Origin: Agrobacterium larrymoorei
GTDB lineage: Bacteria; Pseudomonadota; Alphaproteobacteria; Rhizobiales; Rhizobiaceae
DNA: 64,000 bases
Reading direction: 5' to 3'
Assembly: GCF_013322225.1 (NCBI RefSeq)
Contig: NZ_JAAMFB010000016.1
Span: 248,001 to 312,000, forward strand
Shown here in pieces: positions 27,622 to 36,817 of this stretch. Within the stretch, counting starts at the first letter, position 1; each line of letters starts with the position of its first letter. Below the pieces are notes generated by a model that ran no database searches, was not told where the DNA came from, and was given only the letters and a program-made list of their open reading frames with translations. Position numbers and translations under genes: made by a program.

Positions 27622-28506
27622 TCAATGTTCCTTGCTTGCGTAGACCGATTTTTTGGTCAGGTAGAGCAGTGCCGTAAAGATCAGCAAAAACACGATGACC
27701 ATGAAGCCAGTGCGCTTGCGCTCTTCCAGATGCGGTTCCGCCGCCCACATCAGAAACGCCGACACGTCTCGAGAATACTGATCGAGTGTCTGCGGCGTGC
27801 CATCGTCGTAGGTGACCTGATCCGCGCTGATCGGCGGCGCCATCTTCAGTGAGGTAGCGCCTGCGAAATACGGATTGAAGTGCGTGCCTTCCGCAACCTC
27901 GATGCCTGCTGGTGGATCCTGATAACCGGTCAGCAGAGCGTGGATGTAGTCCGGTCCACCTTCCTGATAACCGCCCACGATCGGGATCATGTCGATCAGG
28001 AACTGTGGAAAGCCACGCTCCACGCCACGCGCCTTTGCAAGCAGCGACATGTCCGGAGGAGCAGCACCGCCGTTCGAGGCTGCCGCCGCTTCCTTGTTCG
28101 GATAAGGCGACGGGAAGTGGTCGGATGGAACGGCCTTGCGGGTGAACATTTCACCATCGCCGTTCGGACCATCCTGCACTTCATATTCCGCTGCGAAAGC
28201 CTTTACCTGATCTTCCGAGTAACCGAGATCTTCCAGCGTGCGGAAAGATACGAGGCTCATCGAATGGCAGGCGGAACAGACTTCCTTGTAGATTTTGAGG
28301 CCGCGCTGAAGCTGGCCCTTGTCGTACTTCCCGAAGGGACCGGCAAAAGACCAGCTTTCCTCATGCGGTTTCAGGATGGGGAAATGCCCGCCCGCGATTG
28401 CATGTTCGGTTTTGGCGGCCAGATCGTCATGGCCCTCCTGTGCGCTTGCGGCGGAAAAACCACCGAGAGCGGCAATGAGCACGATGCCCGTTACAAGCTT
28501 CTTCAT
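27622..28506 (-). CDS. petC: Cytochrome c1, bc1 complex
   Basis: 294 residues. The signal peptide is MKKLVTGIVLIAALGGFSAAS (cleaved near SAQ/EG). The haem c site is CSACH, and the Met axial ligand lies in LKMAPPI. One C-terminal membrane anchor (MVIVFLLIFTALLYLT) holds the domain at the periplasmic face. ATG 28506 is preferred over the longer start at 28527 because it gives a clean signal peptide. It is the last gene of petABC, 21 bases after petB. It carries electrons from the Rieske centre to soluble or membrane cytochrome c. Confidence 0.96.
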   Translation of the reverse strand: MKKLVTGIVLIAALGGFSAASAQEGHDDLAAKTEHAIAGGHFPILKPHEESWSFAGPFGKYDKGQLQRGLKIYKEVCSACHSMSLVSFRTLEDLGYSEDQVKAFAAEYEVQDGPNGDGEMFTRKAVPSDHFPSPYPNKEAAAASNGGAAPPDMSLLAKARGVERGFPQFLIDMIPIVGGYQEGGPDYIHALLTGYQDPPAGIEVAEGTHFNPYFAGATSLKMAPPISADQVTYDDGTPQTLDQYSRDVSAFLMWAAEPHLEERKRTGFMVIVFLLIFTALLYLTKKSVYASKEH

Positions 28507-28527
28507 TGTTATAGTCCTCTCTCGCAC

Positions 28528-29811
28528 TCAGATCTTGACCGCTGCCGGAGGGGCAGTGGTGGCCTTGCCGTTCTTTTCGAGAACAGCTTCGGTGATCGAA
28601 TTCGGAATGCGCCTTGGCGTCTCGAACAGGCCGAGAAGAGGCATGATGATGAGGAAGAAGCCGAAGTAGTAAAGCGTGCCGAGCTGCGACATCGATACGT
28701 ACAGGCCTTCCGCCGGACGGGAACCGAGCCAGCCGAGCATGATCGAGTTGGCAACGAAGATCCAGAAAAACAGCTTGTACCATGGGCGATACACCGCAGA
28801 GCGAACCTTGGACGTATCGAGCCATGGCAGGAAGAACAGCACGACGATCGCACCGAACATCACCAGAACGCCACCGAGCTTGGAATCGATCGGGCCGACA
28901 TTGAAGGTGATGGCGCGCAGCATGGCGTAGAACGGCAGGAAGTACCATTCAGGCACGATATGCGCCGGTGTCTTCAATGGGTCCGCCATGATGTAGTTGT
29001 CGGGGTGCCCCAGGAAGTTCGGCATGTAGAACACGAACCATGCGTAGCCGAGCAGGAACACGGAAACGCCGAGCGCATCTTTCAGCGTTGCGTAAGGCGT
29101 GAACGGAACCGTATCCGTCTTGCTCTTCACTTCGACACCGGTGGGGTTGGTCTGGCCGGTAACGTGCAGTGCCCAGATATGCAGGATAACCACGCCTGCA
29201 ATCATGAACGGCAGCAGATAGTGCAGCGCAAAGAAGCGGTTCAGCGTCGGTTGGTCGACGGCAAAGCCACCGAGCAGGAACTGCTGAATCCACTCACCGA
29301 CGCCCGGAAAGGCAGTGAAGAAGCCGGTGATAACCGTCGCGCCCCAGAACGACATCTGGCCCCAAGGCAGAACGTAGCCCATGAAGCCAGTCGCCATCAT
29401 CAGCAGGAAGATAACACAACCGAGAATCCAGAGGATTTCACGCGGAGCCTTGTAGGAGCCGTAGTAGAGGCCACGGGCGATGTGGAGATACACCGCGATG
29501 AAGAAGAACGACGCGCCATTGGCGTGCATGTAGCGCAGCAGCCAGCCGTGGTTCACGTCGCGCATGATCTTTTCGACGGAGGTGAATGCCACGGTCGTCT
29601 CGGCGGCATAGTGCATGGCCAGCACAACGCCGGTTAGGATCTGCACGATCAGCATGACGGATAGCATCGCGCCGAAGGTATAGGCATAGTTCAGGTTGCG
29701 CGGAACCGGATAGGCGACGAAACTGTCGTATATCATCCGTGGAAGCGGCAGGCGGGAATCGACCCATCTTTCGATACCGGTCGAGGGCTGGTAACTGGAA
29801 TGACCACTCAT
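28528..29811 (-). CDS. petB: Cytochrome b, bc1 complex
   Basis: 427 residues with eight predicted membrane helices. The haem-ligand histidines are in [23 protein letters not shown] and ILHIWALH. The Qo-site motif [14 protein letters not shown] is intact, and [16 protein letters not shown] is the usual cd1 region. It catalyses the proton-motive Q cycle with the Rieske protein and cytochrome c1 encoded beside it. The gap to petA is 13 bases. Confidence 0.97.
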   Translation of the reverse strand: MSGHSSYQPSTGIERWVDSRLPLPRMIYDSFVAYPVPRNLNYAYTFGAMLSVMLIVQILTGVVLAMHYAAETTVAFTSVEKIMRDVNHGWLLRYMHANGASFFFIAVYLHIARGLYYGSYKAPREILWILGCVIFLLMMATGFMGYVLPWGQMSFWGATVITGFFTAFPGVGEWIQQFLLGGFAVDQPTLNRFFALHYLLPFMIAGVVILHIWALHVTGQTNPTGVEVKSKTDTVPFTPYATLKDALGVSVFLLGYAWFVFYMPNFLGHPDNYIMADPLKTPAHIVPEWYFLPFYAMLRAITFNVGPIDSKLGGVLVMFGAIVVLFFLPWLDTSKVRSAVYRPWYKLFFWIFVANSIMLGWLGSRPAEGLYVSMSQLGTLYYFGFFLIIMPLLGLFETPRRIPNSITEAVLEKNGKATTAPPAAVKI

Positions 29812-29824
29812 TTCAAATGTCCCC

Positions 29825-30403
29825 TTATCCGATTCTGATCACGGTATCGGATGTGAATGCGAAGGTCGGAATGTGGAGGTTCTCCGGTGCCGGACCTTTG
29901 CGAATGCGGCCCGCCGTATCGTAGTGCGAGCCATGGCAGGGACAGAACCATCCGCCGAAATCGCCGGCCTGACCGAGCGGAACGCAACCGAGATGGGTGC
30001 AGGAGCCAATCATGACGATCCAGTTTTCCTTGCCCTGACCTGCAGAACGGTCGACATCCGTCGCCTGCGCATCGGCGGCAAGGTTGGCATTGCGGGCAAC
30101 GGGATCTTTCAGGTCACCAAGCTGAACGGCATTGGCTTCCTGAATTTCCTTTTCTGTGCGGTTGCGGATAAAGATCGGCTTGCCGCGCCACTTCACTGTC
30201 AGGGACATGCCGGGCTCGACGCTCGCGACATTGACCTCGATGGAAGCGAGCGCAAGGGTGGAGGCATCCGGGCGCATTTGGTCGATGAATGGCCAGGCAA
30301 CGGCTGCAGCGCCAACGGCACCCGCCATACCCGTTACAAGATAAAGAAAATCACGACGGGTTGGTTCTCCCGACGTGTCATGGTCATTTACGTGTTCGCT
30401 CAC
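29825..30403 (-). CDS. petA: Rieske iron-sulfur protein, bc1 complex
   Basis: 192 residues. The N-terminal twin-arginine-like stretch [11 protein letters not shown], followed by a hydrophobic segment, is the uncleaved Tat signal anchor typical of Rieske proteins. The 2Fe-2S cluster ligands are in CTHLGC and CPCHGSHYD. The start codon is GTG at 30403, with AGAGGA about 11 bases upstream. It is the first gene of petABC; its promoter must lie in the roughly 300 bases shared with the divergent endonuclease/phosphatase gene. Confidence 0.96.
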   Translation of the reverse strand: MSEHVNDHDTSGEPTRRDFLYLVTGMAGAVGAAAVAWPFIDQMRPDASTLALASIEVNVASVEPGMSLTVKWRGKPIFIRNRTEKEIQEANAVQLGDLKDPVARNANLAADAQATDVDRSAGQGKENWIVMIGSCTHLGCVPLGQAGDFGGWFCPCHGSHYDTAGRIRKGPAPENLHIPTFAFTSDTVIRIG

Positions 30404-30711
30404 CGCTACACCATCCTCTGCGCTAATGTCGTTGAAAATCGCATGAGTCCTCCCGCTATGATTTGATCCAAGACAAACTCCATCCCCAAGGTCTCGGTCA
30501 TATTGCGCGATGACAAATCCGCGCTCATTGCATTTGATCGCAAACTATCCCCGACCTTGGCAAGAGGAAAGCTCACAAAGCTGCCGTAATTTCGCCTTGC
30601 TCGATGTTTTTCCGCGCCTTTTCCGTCCCGGCTGTCCATCCTGCAACATTGTGCGGCATGATTGGCCGTGTTAAGCGAAGCGCGGGAGAGCAAGAGGACA
30701 GGACTTTTTAC
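30404..30711. promoter_or_regulatory. Divergent promoter region, petABC and endonuclease/phosphatase-family gene
   Basis: About 300 bases between the petA start and the rightward gene. Small frames on both strands here have no family-like features. No specific operator is recognised. Confidence 0.4.
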
Positions 30712-31647
30712 GTGAAAGCACGGCTTGCCTGCATCGCCTCCTGCGCGATCTTCATCGCAGTTTTTTCGATAAGCATTCGATATCTCAAAGATTTCTGGCT
30801 GCTGGCCTTCGTCAACAGCTTCCAGCTACATATCGCTATTCTGGCCAGTATCGCCGCTCTCTTCTGCTTACTCGTCCTGCGGTTTCGCGTGTTCGTTTTT
30901 CTGCTCGTCTGGGCCATTCTGCTCGGTGCACATGCCGCTTATATGAGCCAGCAATTTAAAACTGACGCCATCGCCGCCGCAGATGCAAAACCGTTCCGTT
31001 TGCTTTCCTTCAACGTGCTGATGCAAAACCGCGCCAACGCCGAATCAATTGCCGACACCATCATCGCCTCTAGGGCAGACGCTGTTTACGTTATGGAGGC
31101 GGCTGCGCTTGTCGGCGTTCTGCCTCGCCTGCAACAGACTTATCCATATCGTCTTGGATGCGGAATTGGCACACTCTCCTGCGACCTCCTGATGCTTTCG
31201 AAGCACCCGTTGGAAAGCGCAAGCATCGGCAGCCTCAGCTTCGTCAGTCGTGACCGTTTCGGCGTGGCGTCCGTCAATATCGATGGTGTGCAAGTGACGC
31301 TCGCCGCCATGCACCTCACCAAGCCCTATTTCGATGAATTCCATACGAACGAACTGCGACGTGCCGGTGCGGCTCTGTCTGGCATCACCGGCCCGCTGAT
31401 TGTCGGCGGAGATTTCAACGCCGCAAGCCTCGCGCCGGATGTTCGCGCATTCCTGCGTGACAACGATCTGAATAAGGTGGCTTGGGAGCCCGCGACGTGG
31501 CCGATCGACGCAGGTCCGCTCGGCATCGCCATCGACCATATCTTTGCGCGCAAGCCGGCAACACTGATGAATTTGCAGAGATTGCCGGATGCACTGGGTT
31601 CAAATCATTACGGGCTGGTCGCGGACTTCATGGTCGCCTCGCAATAA
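30712..31647 (+). CDS. Membrane-anchored endonuclease/exonuclease/phosphatase-family protein
   Basis: About 311 residues from GTG 30712, which has AGGACAGGA 8 bases upstream; ATG 30658 is the main alternative. Three hydrophobic segments in the first 85 residues anchor it. The catalytic domain of the EEP fold follows: LLSFNVLMQNR, GGDFNAA, and C-terminal AIDHIFA and GSNHYGLVADF, holding the Asn, Asp and His residues of the active site. Rhizobial relatives are uncharacterised; a phospholipid, nucleic acid or sugar-phosphate substrate are all possible. Its stop codon abuts the stop of the converging ABC gene with no base between. Confidence 0.85.
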   Translation: MKARLACIASCAIFIAVFSISIRYLKDFWLLAFVNSFQLHIAILASIAALFCLLVLRFRVFVFLLVWAILLGAHAAYMSQQFKTDAIAAADAKPFRLLSFNVLMQNRANAESIADTIIASRADAVYVMEAAALVGVLPRLQQTYPYRLGCGIGTLSCDLLMLSKHPLESASIGSLSFVSRDRFGVASVNIDGVQVTLAAMHLTKPYFDEFHTNELRRAGAALSGITGPLIVGGDFNAASLAPDVRAFLRDNDLNKVAWEPATWPIDAGPLGIAIDHIFARKPATLMNLQRLPDALGSNHYGLVADFMVASQ

Positions 31648-33507
31648 TCACTGCTCCGCGTCGAGAAATCCGCCAGACTGGCGCGCCCAAAGTTCCGCAT
31701 AGAGCCCGCCCCGAACCACAAGTTCGCCATGCGTTCCCTGCTCCACAATGCGACCGGCATCCATCACCACAAGGCGATCAAGCGCTGCGATGGTGGAGAG
31801 GCGATGCGCGATGGCGAGAACGGTTTTCCCCTGCATCAACTCATCCAGATTACTCTGGATCGCAGCCTCGACTTCGGAATCCAGCGCAGAGGTCGCTTCG
31901 TCGAGAATGAGGATAGGCGCGTCCTTGAGCATCACGCGAGCAATAGCGATGCGCTGGCGCTGGCCGCCTGAAAGCTTAACCCCACGCTCACCGACATGGG
32001 CATCGAGACCCTTGCGCCCGCGCTGGTCTTCCAGTCTTGCGATGAAGTCATCGGCTTTCGCCCGCCGCATCGCTTCCAACAGTTGCTCCTCTGTCGCATC
32101 AACGCGCCCGAAGATGATGTTGTCGCGGATGGAGCGGTGCAGCAACGACGTATCCTGCGTTACCATGCCGATGTGGGACCGAAGGGTTTCCTGCGTCACA
32201 TGGGCGATGTCCTGCCCGTCAATCAGGATGCGGCCCTTTTCCACGTCGTAGAAACGCAGCAACAAATTAACGAGCGTGGACTTTCCGGCACCGGAGCGAC
32301 CGACGACGCCCACCTTCTCACCGGCCTCTATCGTAAGATCGAGATTGTCGATCACGCCCTTGCCGCGCCCGTAATGGAAGCTGACATTTTCGAAACGAAC
32401 GCTCGGTGCGTTGATCTTCAAAGGCTGAGCATCCGCGGCATCAACCAGGGAAATCGGTTGGGAAATCAGCTCCGCCGCATTCTGCACCGTACCGAAGTTG
32501 CGCATGATACCGTTGAACTGCGTCATCAGACGACCGAGCAGAAAATTCAGCCGAAGCACCAGCGCAAGGGTGAAGGCCACGGCACCGGAACTGATCCTGC
32601 CCGAAAGCCAGAGATCGATACAGAGCGCCGCCATCGACGTGATCATGATGCCGGACAGCAGCGCCATGGACGCCCGCACACCAGTGATGAAGCGGGTGAA
32701 CATCATCGTCGTGCGCTGGAAGATGTCGAAGCCCTGCTGCATGTAGCGGTCATTGGCATCGTTGCGACCGAAGAGCCGCAACGTCTGGATGTTGCTGTAG
32801 GCATCAACCATCCGCCCGCTCAGCATGGAGGCAGCCTCGGCGGTCTCCTTGGAATGGAAACGGATGCGCGGCACGAAGTAGCGCACCAGCATCGAGAATG
32901 TTGCGACCCAGATAATGACCACCAGAGCCAGCCGCCAGTCGAGCCCACCAATCAGAAACAGCATGGAAACCGAATAGATTCCCACGAACCAGACGCTTTC
33001 CATCAGCGATGTAACGAGATCGCCCGCCGCCTGCCCGCCGGACCAGACCTTGGTGACGATCCGGCCGGAAAAATCATTCTGAAAGAAGGAAAGCGACTGC
33101 CGCGCCACATGCAGGTAGGACTGCCATCGCACAAGGTTGTAAAAGCCTGGCGTGATGATCTGCTGGTCCACCAACGCCGTAACGAGGGCAACGACGAAGC
33201 GGACACCTGCGATCAGGATCAGCATTCCAAAAAGTTCATACCCATGGCTGGCAAGCAGCCCGGACCACCCCTCCCCGGGTTTTACGGTGGCGAGAATATC
33301 CACCAGCCGTCCCACGAACCAGAACAGGGCCGCCTCTATGGCCGCCGTCAGCCCGCCCAGCACCAGCATTGCAAAAAACGGCGCCTTGGCCTGCGAAAGA
33401 TAGAACCAGATGAAGGAAGAAGTGTTTTCCGGCGGCCTGAGATCATCCTTGCGCGCGAAGGGCTCGATCCAGTTTTCAAAGTAGCGGAAAATATGTGAGA
33501 TCAACAT
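31648..33507 (-). CDS. ABC exporter half-transporter (permease-ATPase fusion)
   Basis: 619 residues. Six membrane helices occupy about residues 30-340 and the ATPase domain about 370-605. Walker A is GRSGAGKSTL, the signature LSGGQRQRIAIARV, Walker B ILILDEATSALDSE, and the H-loop AIAHRLST. All are intact, so homodimers could work. A closely related gene lies upstream on the same strand, 384 bases away. Heterodimers of the two are possible. Substrate unknown. Confidence 0.93.
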   Translation of the reverse strand: MLISHIFRYFENWIEPFARKDDLRPPENTSSFIWFYLSQAKAPFFAMLVLGGLTAAIEAALFWFVGRLVDILATVKPGEGWSGLLASHGYELFGMLILIAGVRFVVALVTALVDQQIITPGFYNLVRWQSYLHVARQSLSFFQNDFSGRIVTKVWSGGQAAGDLVTSLMESVWFVGIYSVSMLFLIGGLDWRLALVVIIWVATFSMLVRYFVPRIRFHSKETAEAASMLSGRMVDAYSNIQTLRLFGRNDANDRYMQQGFDIFQRTTMMFTRFITGVRASMALLSGIMITSMAALCIDLWLSGRISSGAVAFTLALVLRLNFLLGRLMTQFNGIMRNFGTVQNAAELISQPISLVDAADAQPLKINAPSVRFENVSFHYGRGKGVIDNLDLTIEAGEKVGVVGRSGAGKSTLVNLLLRFYDVEKGRILIDGQDIAHVTQETLRSHIGMVTQDTSLLHRSIRDNIIFGRVDATEEQLLEAMRRAKADDFIARLEDQRGRKGLDAHVGERGVKLSGGQRQRIAIARVMLKDAPILILDEATSALDSEVEAAIQSNLDELMQGKTVLAIAHRLSTIAALDRLVVMDAGRIVEQGTHGELVVRGGLYAELWARQSGGFLDAEQ

Positions 33508-33891
33508 GATATGGGTATAGGCGGATTCTTGTAGGCAGCAAAGCAGGCGCGAGATTATATTTCGGTAATGCGCATGAGATGAAGGGACGGAAATATCCCG
33601 CCCCTTTTGACCGCAAAAGTGTCGACGTTGTCAAAACTCCGTCCAGCTGTCTGTCGCGACGGCGGCGGAACCGCGCGCAGCGAAGGCAGATACCAGGCTT
33701 TTGCCGAGCGCGCGCCGGTGAGGGTGACGCACGCTCATCAAAATCTCTGCTTGCGATGTCCACCGCACGAATGTTGCCATTCGCCGCACCGAGCTTGAAC
33801 TGCGAGAGAAGCGACATCAGCGGGCATCAGCCTTTTACGAGAAAGCGCATCGCTTCCGATATTGAAAGATCTTGAAGGAATAAGCGGGGAT
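33508..33891. other. Intergenic stretch between the two ABC exporter genes
   Basis: 384 bases with no convincing gene; a 113-codon minus-strand frame here has Arg/Pro-rich composition and overlaps the next gene. It presumably holds the promoter of the downstream ABC gene. Confidence 0.35.
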
Positions 33892-35748
33892 TTACTCCCC
33901 CGCCTCCTTCATTTCAAGGTCTTCGTCGGCAATGAATCCACCGGATTGACGGTGCCAGAGGTCCGCATAAATTCCGCCTTGTTCGACCAACTCCGTGTGG
34001 GTTCCCGCTTCGACGATATTGCCCTTGTCGAGAATGATAAGTCGATCCATCTCGGTCAGAGTCGAAAGGCGGTGAGCAATGGCAATCACTGTCTTGCCTT
34101 CCATCAGCGCAAACAGGTTTTCCTGAATGGCCTGCTCCACCTCGCTATCCAGCGCTGACGTCGCCTCGTCCAGAACCAGAATCGGTGCATTTTTCAGGAA
34201 TACGCGCGCAATTGCGATACGCTGGCGCTGACCGCCAGAAAGCTTCACCCCACGCTCGCCCACCTGTGCATCGAGACCGGTGCGGCCATGCATGTCCACC
34301 AGCGTTTCGATGAAGTCCCACGCATTGGCACGTTTCGCCGCCGCGACGATTTCCCCATCGGTGGCGCCCGGATGACCATAGGCGATATTATCGCGTATGG
34401 AACGGTGCAGCAGGGACGTGTCCTGCGTCACGACGCCGATCAGTGCGCGCAAGCTGTCCTGCGACACCATCGAGATATCCTGCCCGTCGATTGTGATCTT
34501 GCCCGATTCCAGATCGTAGAAGCGTAGTAGCAGGTTCATCAATGTCGTCTTGCCCGCACCGGATCGACCAACAAGGCCCACCTTTTCGCCCGGCTTGATG
34601 TCCAGCGAAAGACCATCGATGACGCCCTTGTTCTGGCCGTAGTGGAAGCGGACATTATCGTAATGGATTGCGCCCTTCGGTGCGGCCAGCGCCGGAGCAT
34701 TGGCGGCATCCACGATATCGTGCGGCTTCGTCATCATGTTCATGCCGTCATAGACCGTGCCGATATTCTCGAACAGCGACGTCACTTCCCACATGATCCA
34801 TTGCGACATGCCGTTGACGCGCATGGAAAGGCTGATGGCGATGGCAACTGCACCGGCAGAAACCGAACCCTGCATCCAGAAATACAGACCAAGCCCTGCC
34901 GTCGAGAACATCACGATGGCATTGTTGATGTCGATCATGATGTTGAAGCCGGAAATCTTGCGCATCTGGCGGTGAACGGTTCCGAGAAAGACATTCATGC
35001 CTTCGCGCGCATAGGTTTCCTCGCGGCCCGCATGCGAAAACAGCTTGATGGTCGAGATATTCGTATAGCTGTCCACGATGCGGCCAGTCATCAACGAACG
35101 CGCATCCGCCTGTTCCTGAGAAAGCCGTCCGAGCTTTGGGACGAAATAGGTCAGGATGCAGATATAGATCGCCAGCCAGACAAGCAGCGGAATGACCAGC
35201 CGCCAGTCCGCTGCCGCCACCATGACCAGCATCGAGACGACGAAGCTGATGGCATAAACGAAGACGTCGATGACCTTCAGCGCCACTTCGCGGATCGCCA
35301 GCGCCGTCTGCATGACCTTCGTGGACACGCGACCCGCAAATTCGTTGGCGAAGAAGGTCATGGAATGGCGAAGCAGAAACCGGTGCATCTTCCAGCGCGC
35401 AATCATGCCGAAGTTTCCGGCCAGCGTCTGGTGCATCGTCATGGTGTGGATCGCGCCCATGAGCGGCAATGCAAACAGCACCAGCGCACCCATGCCGATT
35501 AGATGCCAACCCTCGTCCGCAAAGAAGGTCTCCCGGTTGGCCGAAGACAGCCAGTCCACGATGCTGCCGAGAAAGCTGTAGAGCATCGCTTCAGCAATCG
35601 CGATACCCATCGACATCAGCCCGAGAAGCAGCAGCCATGGCCATGCAGGTTTCACATAATGCCACATGAACGGCAAAAGATTTTGCGGCGGAACAGTGGG
35701 CACCGATGCGGGAAATGGGTCGAGACGTTTTTCAAACCAGCCAAACAT
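33892..35748 (-). CDS. ABC exporter half-transporter (permease-ATPase fusion), paralogue
   Basis: 618 residues from ATG 35748, which has GGAG 8 bases upstream; a longer frame to 35919 is not family-like. It has six membrane helices and a complete ATPase domain: GRSGAGKTTL, LSGGQRQRIAIARV, ILVLDEATSALDSE and AIAHRLSTL. It is similar in length and layout to the neighbouring product (MLSGR/MTGRIVD-TNI segments and shared VTQDTSLLHRSIRDNI), so the pair probably arose by duplication. Substrate unknown; lipid, peptide or drug export are all seen in this branch. Confidence 0.93.
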   Translation of the reverse strand: MFGWFEKRLDPFPASVPTVPPQNLLPFMWHYVKPAWPWLLLLGLMSMGIAIAEAMLYSFLGSIVDWLSSANRETFFADEGWHLIGMGALVLFALPLMGAIHTMTMHQTLAGNFGMIARWKMHRFLLRHSMTFFANEFAGRVSTKVMQTALAIREVALKVIDVFVYAISFVVSMLVMVAAADWRLVIPLLVWLAIYICILTYFVPKLGRLSQEQADARSLMTGRIVDSYTNISTIKLFSHAGREETYAREGMNVFLGTVHRQMRKISGFNIMIDINNAIVMFSTAGLGLYFWMQGSVSAGAVAIAISLSMRVNGMSQWIMWEVTSLFENIGTVYDGMNMMTKPHDIVDAANAPALAAPKGAIHYDNVRFHYGQNKGVIDGLSLDIKPGEKVGLVGRSGAGKTTLMNLLLRFYDLESGKITIDGQDISMVSQDSLRALIGVVTQDTSLLHRSIRDNIAYGHPGATDGEIVAAAKRANAWDFIETLVDMHGRTGLDAQVGERGVKLSGGQRQRIAIARVFLKNAPILVLDEATSALDSEVEQAIQENLFALMEGKTVIAIAHRLSTLTEMDRLIILDKGNIVEAGTHTELVEQGGIYADLWHRQSGGFIADEDLEMKEAGE

Positions 35749-36164
35749 AGGCCAAGCTCCGGACAATATAATCCCGAAAAACGCGGCAACGGGACTTGAG
35801 GCTCCCACGGCCTGAACGGGAAAGAGGTGGAACGCGGCCGTAACAGCCACATGACGATTGATTATCGGAAAAATGCGGAAAACCGCGAGGAAACACCTAG
35901 GCCTGCAGAGGCACCACAAAGGCCGGGAGGCGATATCGAACGTGAATATTCATCAGAACCTCCATGGCTGGCGTTGAAGATGACTTCTCTTAGCTTAAAA
36001 ACTGTGCATTGGCCAGCAAGAAACGAATTGGATTTCAAAAAACGCTCAATCGCAGGTTTGCATGGCGCGGCACGACAACGACGAAACCATGAGGCTGGCG
36101 CTTCTTGTTCAGGCGCGGCCAGCCGTGATAACGGCAAAGCTGTGTAGAACGAGAGACATCGATA
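35749..36164. other. Divergent intergenic region, ABC exporter and trmL
   Basis: 416 bases with the promoters of both neighbours. No coding frame with family-like features and no clear RNA structure was found. Confidence 0.35.
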
Positions 36165-36623
36165 ATGCCGGATATCAGGATCGCACTCTATCAACCGGAC
36201 ATTCCGGGAAATACCGGCACCATCCTGCGGCTCGCCGCGTGCCTGGGTATTGGTGTCGACATTATCGAACCGGCGGGCTTCGATATCTCGGATCGAAATC
36301 TCAAGCGCGCTGGCATGGATTATCTCGCCATGGCGTCGCTTACCCGGCACGTAAACTGGGAACGGTACGAGGAGTGGCACACGGCAAGCGGGCGGCGGTT
36401 GGTACTCGCGTCCACCAAGGCAGCACTGCCCTACACGAAAATCGAATACCGTGCCGATGATGTTCTGCTTTTCGGTCGCGAAAGTGCGGGCGTGCCGGAC
36501 CATGTGCATGAAAAGGCCGATGAGCGTGTGCTGATTCCAATGGTGGAGGGCCAGCGCTCCATCAATGTCGCCATGTCGGCCGCAATGATTGCAGGGGAAG
36601 CACTTCGTCAAACAATTTGGTGA
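36165..36623 (+). CDS. trmL: tRNA (cytidine/uridine-34-2'-O)-methyltransferase
   Basis: 152 residues of the SPOUT superfamily. YQPDIPGNTGTILRLAACLG is the N-terminal signature, and LLFGRESAGVPDHVHEKAD and RSINVAMSAAMIAGEALRQ form the C-terminal knot that binds SAM. The length matches TrmL/YibK, which methylates the wobble nucleotide of tRNA-Leu isoacceptors. It is monocistronic. Confidence 0.95.
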   Translation: MPDIRIALYQPDIPGNTGTILRLAACLGIGVDIIEPAGFDISDRNLKRAGMDYLAMASLTRHVNWERYEEWHTASGRRLVLASTKAALPYTKIEYRADDVLLFGRESAGVPDHVHEKADERVLIPMVEGQRSINVAMSAAMIAGEALRQTIW

Positions 36624-36817
36624 TAAAAATCTCTCGATCCTGAAGAAATTGTTTCAGGCTCTACTATACGCATGAACTTTTCCTACCTATATTTGTTAGC
36701 CAACTAAAGATTTCCCCGCCGAGACTTTCCACGCCCGCCCTGGCATCAGACGGTGAAAGGCTTCGGGCAAGGCTATTCTTTAATAATGACAGACAAGACG
36801 GGAAGGAGTGGCCGCTC

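Noticed and set aside
27880-29637. 585-codon open frame on the plus strand across petABC
   Set aside because: It lies antisense to genes with complete cytochrome c1 and b motifs. Its product is rich in Arg, His and Glu with no domain, as expected of a mirror frame in GC-rich coding DNA.
31996-33498. 500-codon open frame opposite the ABC exporter gene
   Set aside because: Antisense to a fully conserved ABC protein; composition is His/Arg/Asp-rich with no recognisable fold.
33476-33817. 113-codon minus-strand frame between the ABC genes
   Set aside because: Overlaps the next gene's start and has no domain or good ribosome-binding site.
34642-35502. 286-codon open frame opposite the second ABC exporter
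   Set aside because: Antisense shadow; composition dominated by His, Arg and Asp.
35862-36611. 249-codon minus-strand frame across the trmL gene
   Set aside because: It is opposite trmL, which has complete SPOUT motifs, and its Cys/His content is scattered.
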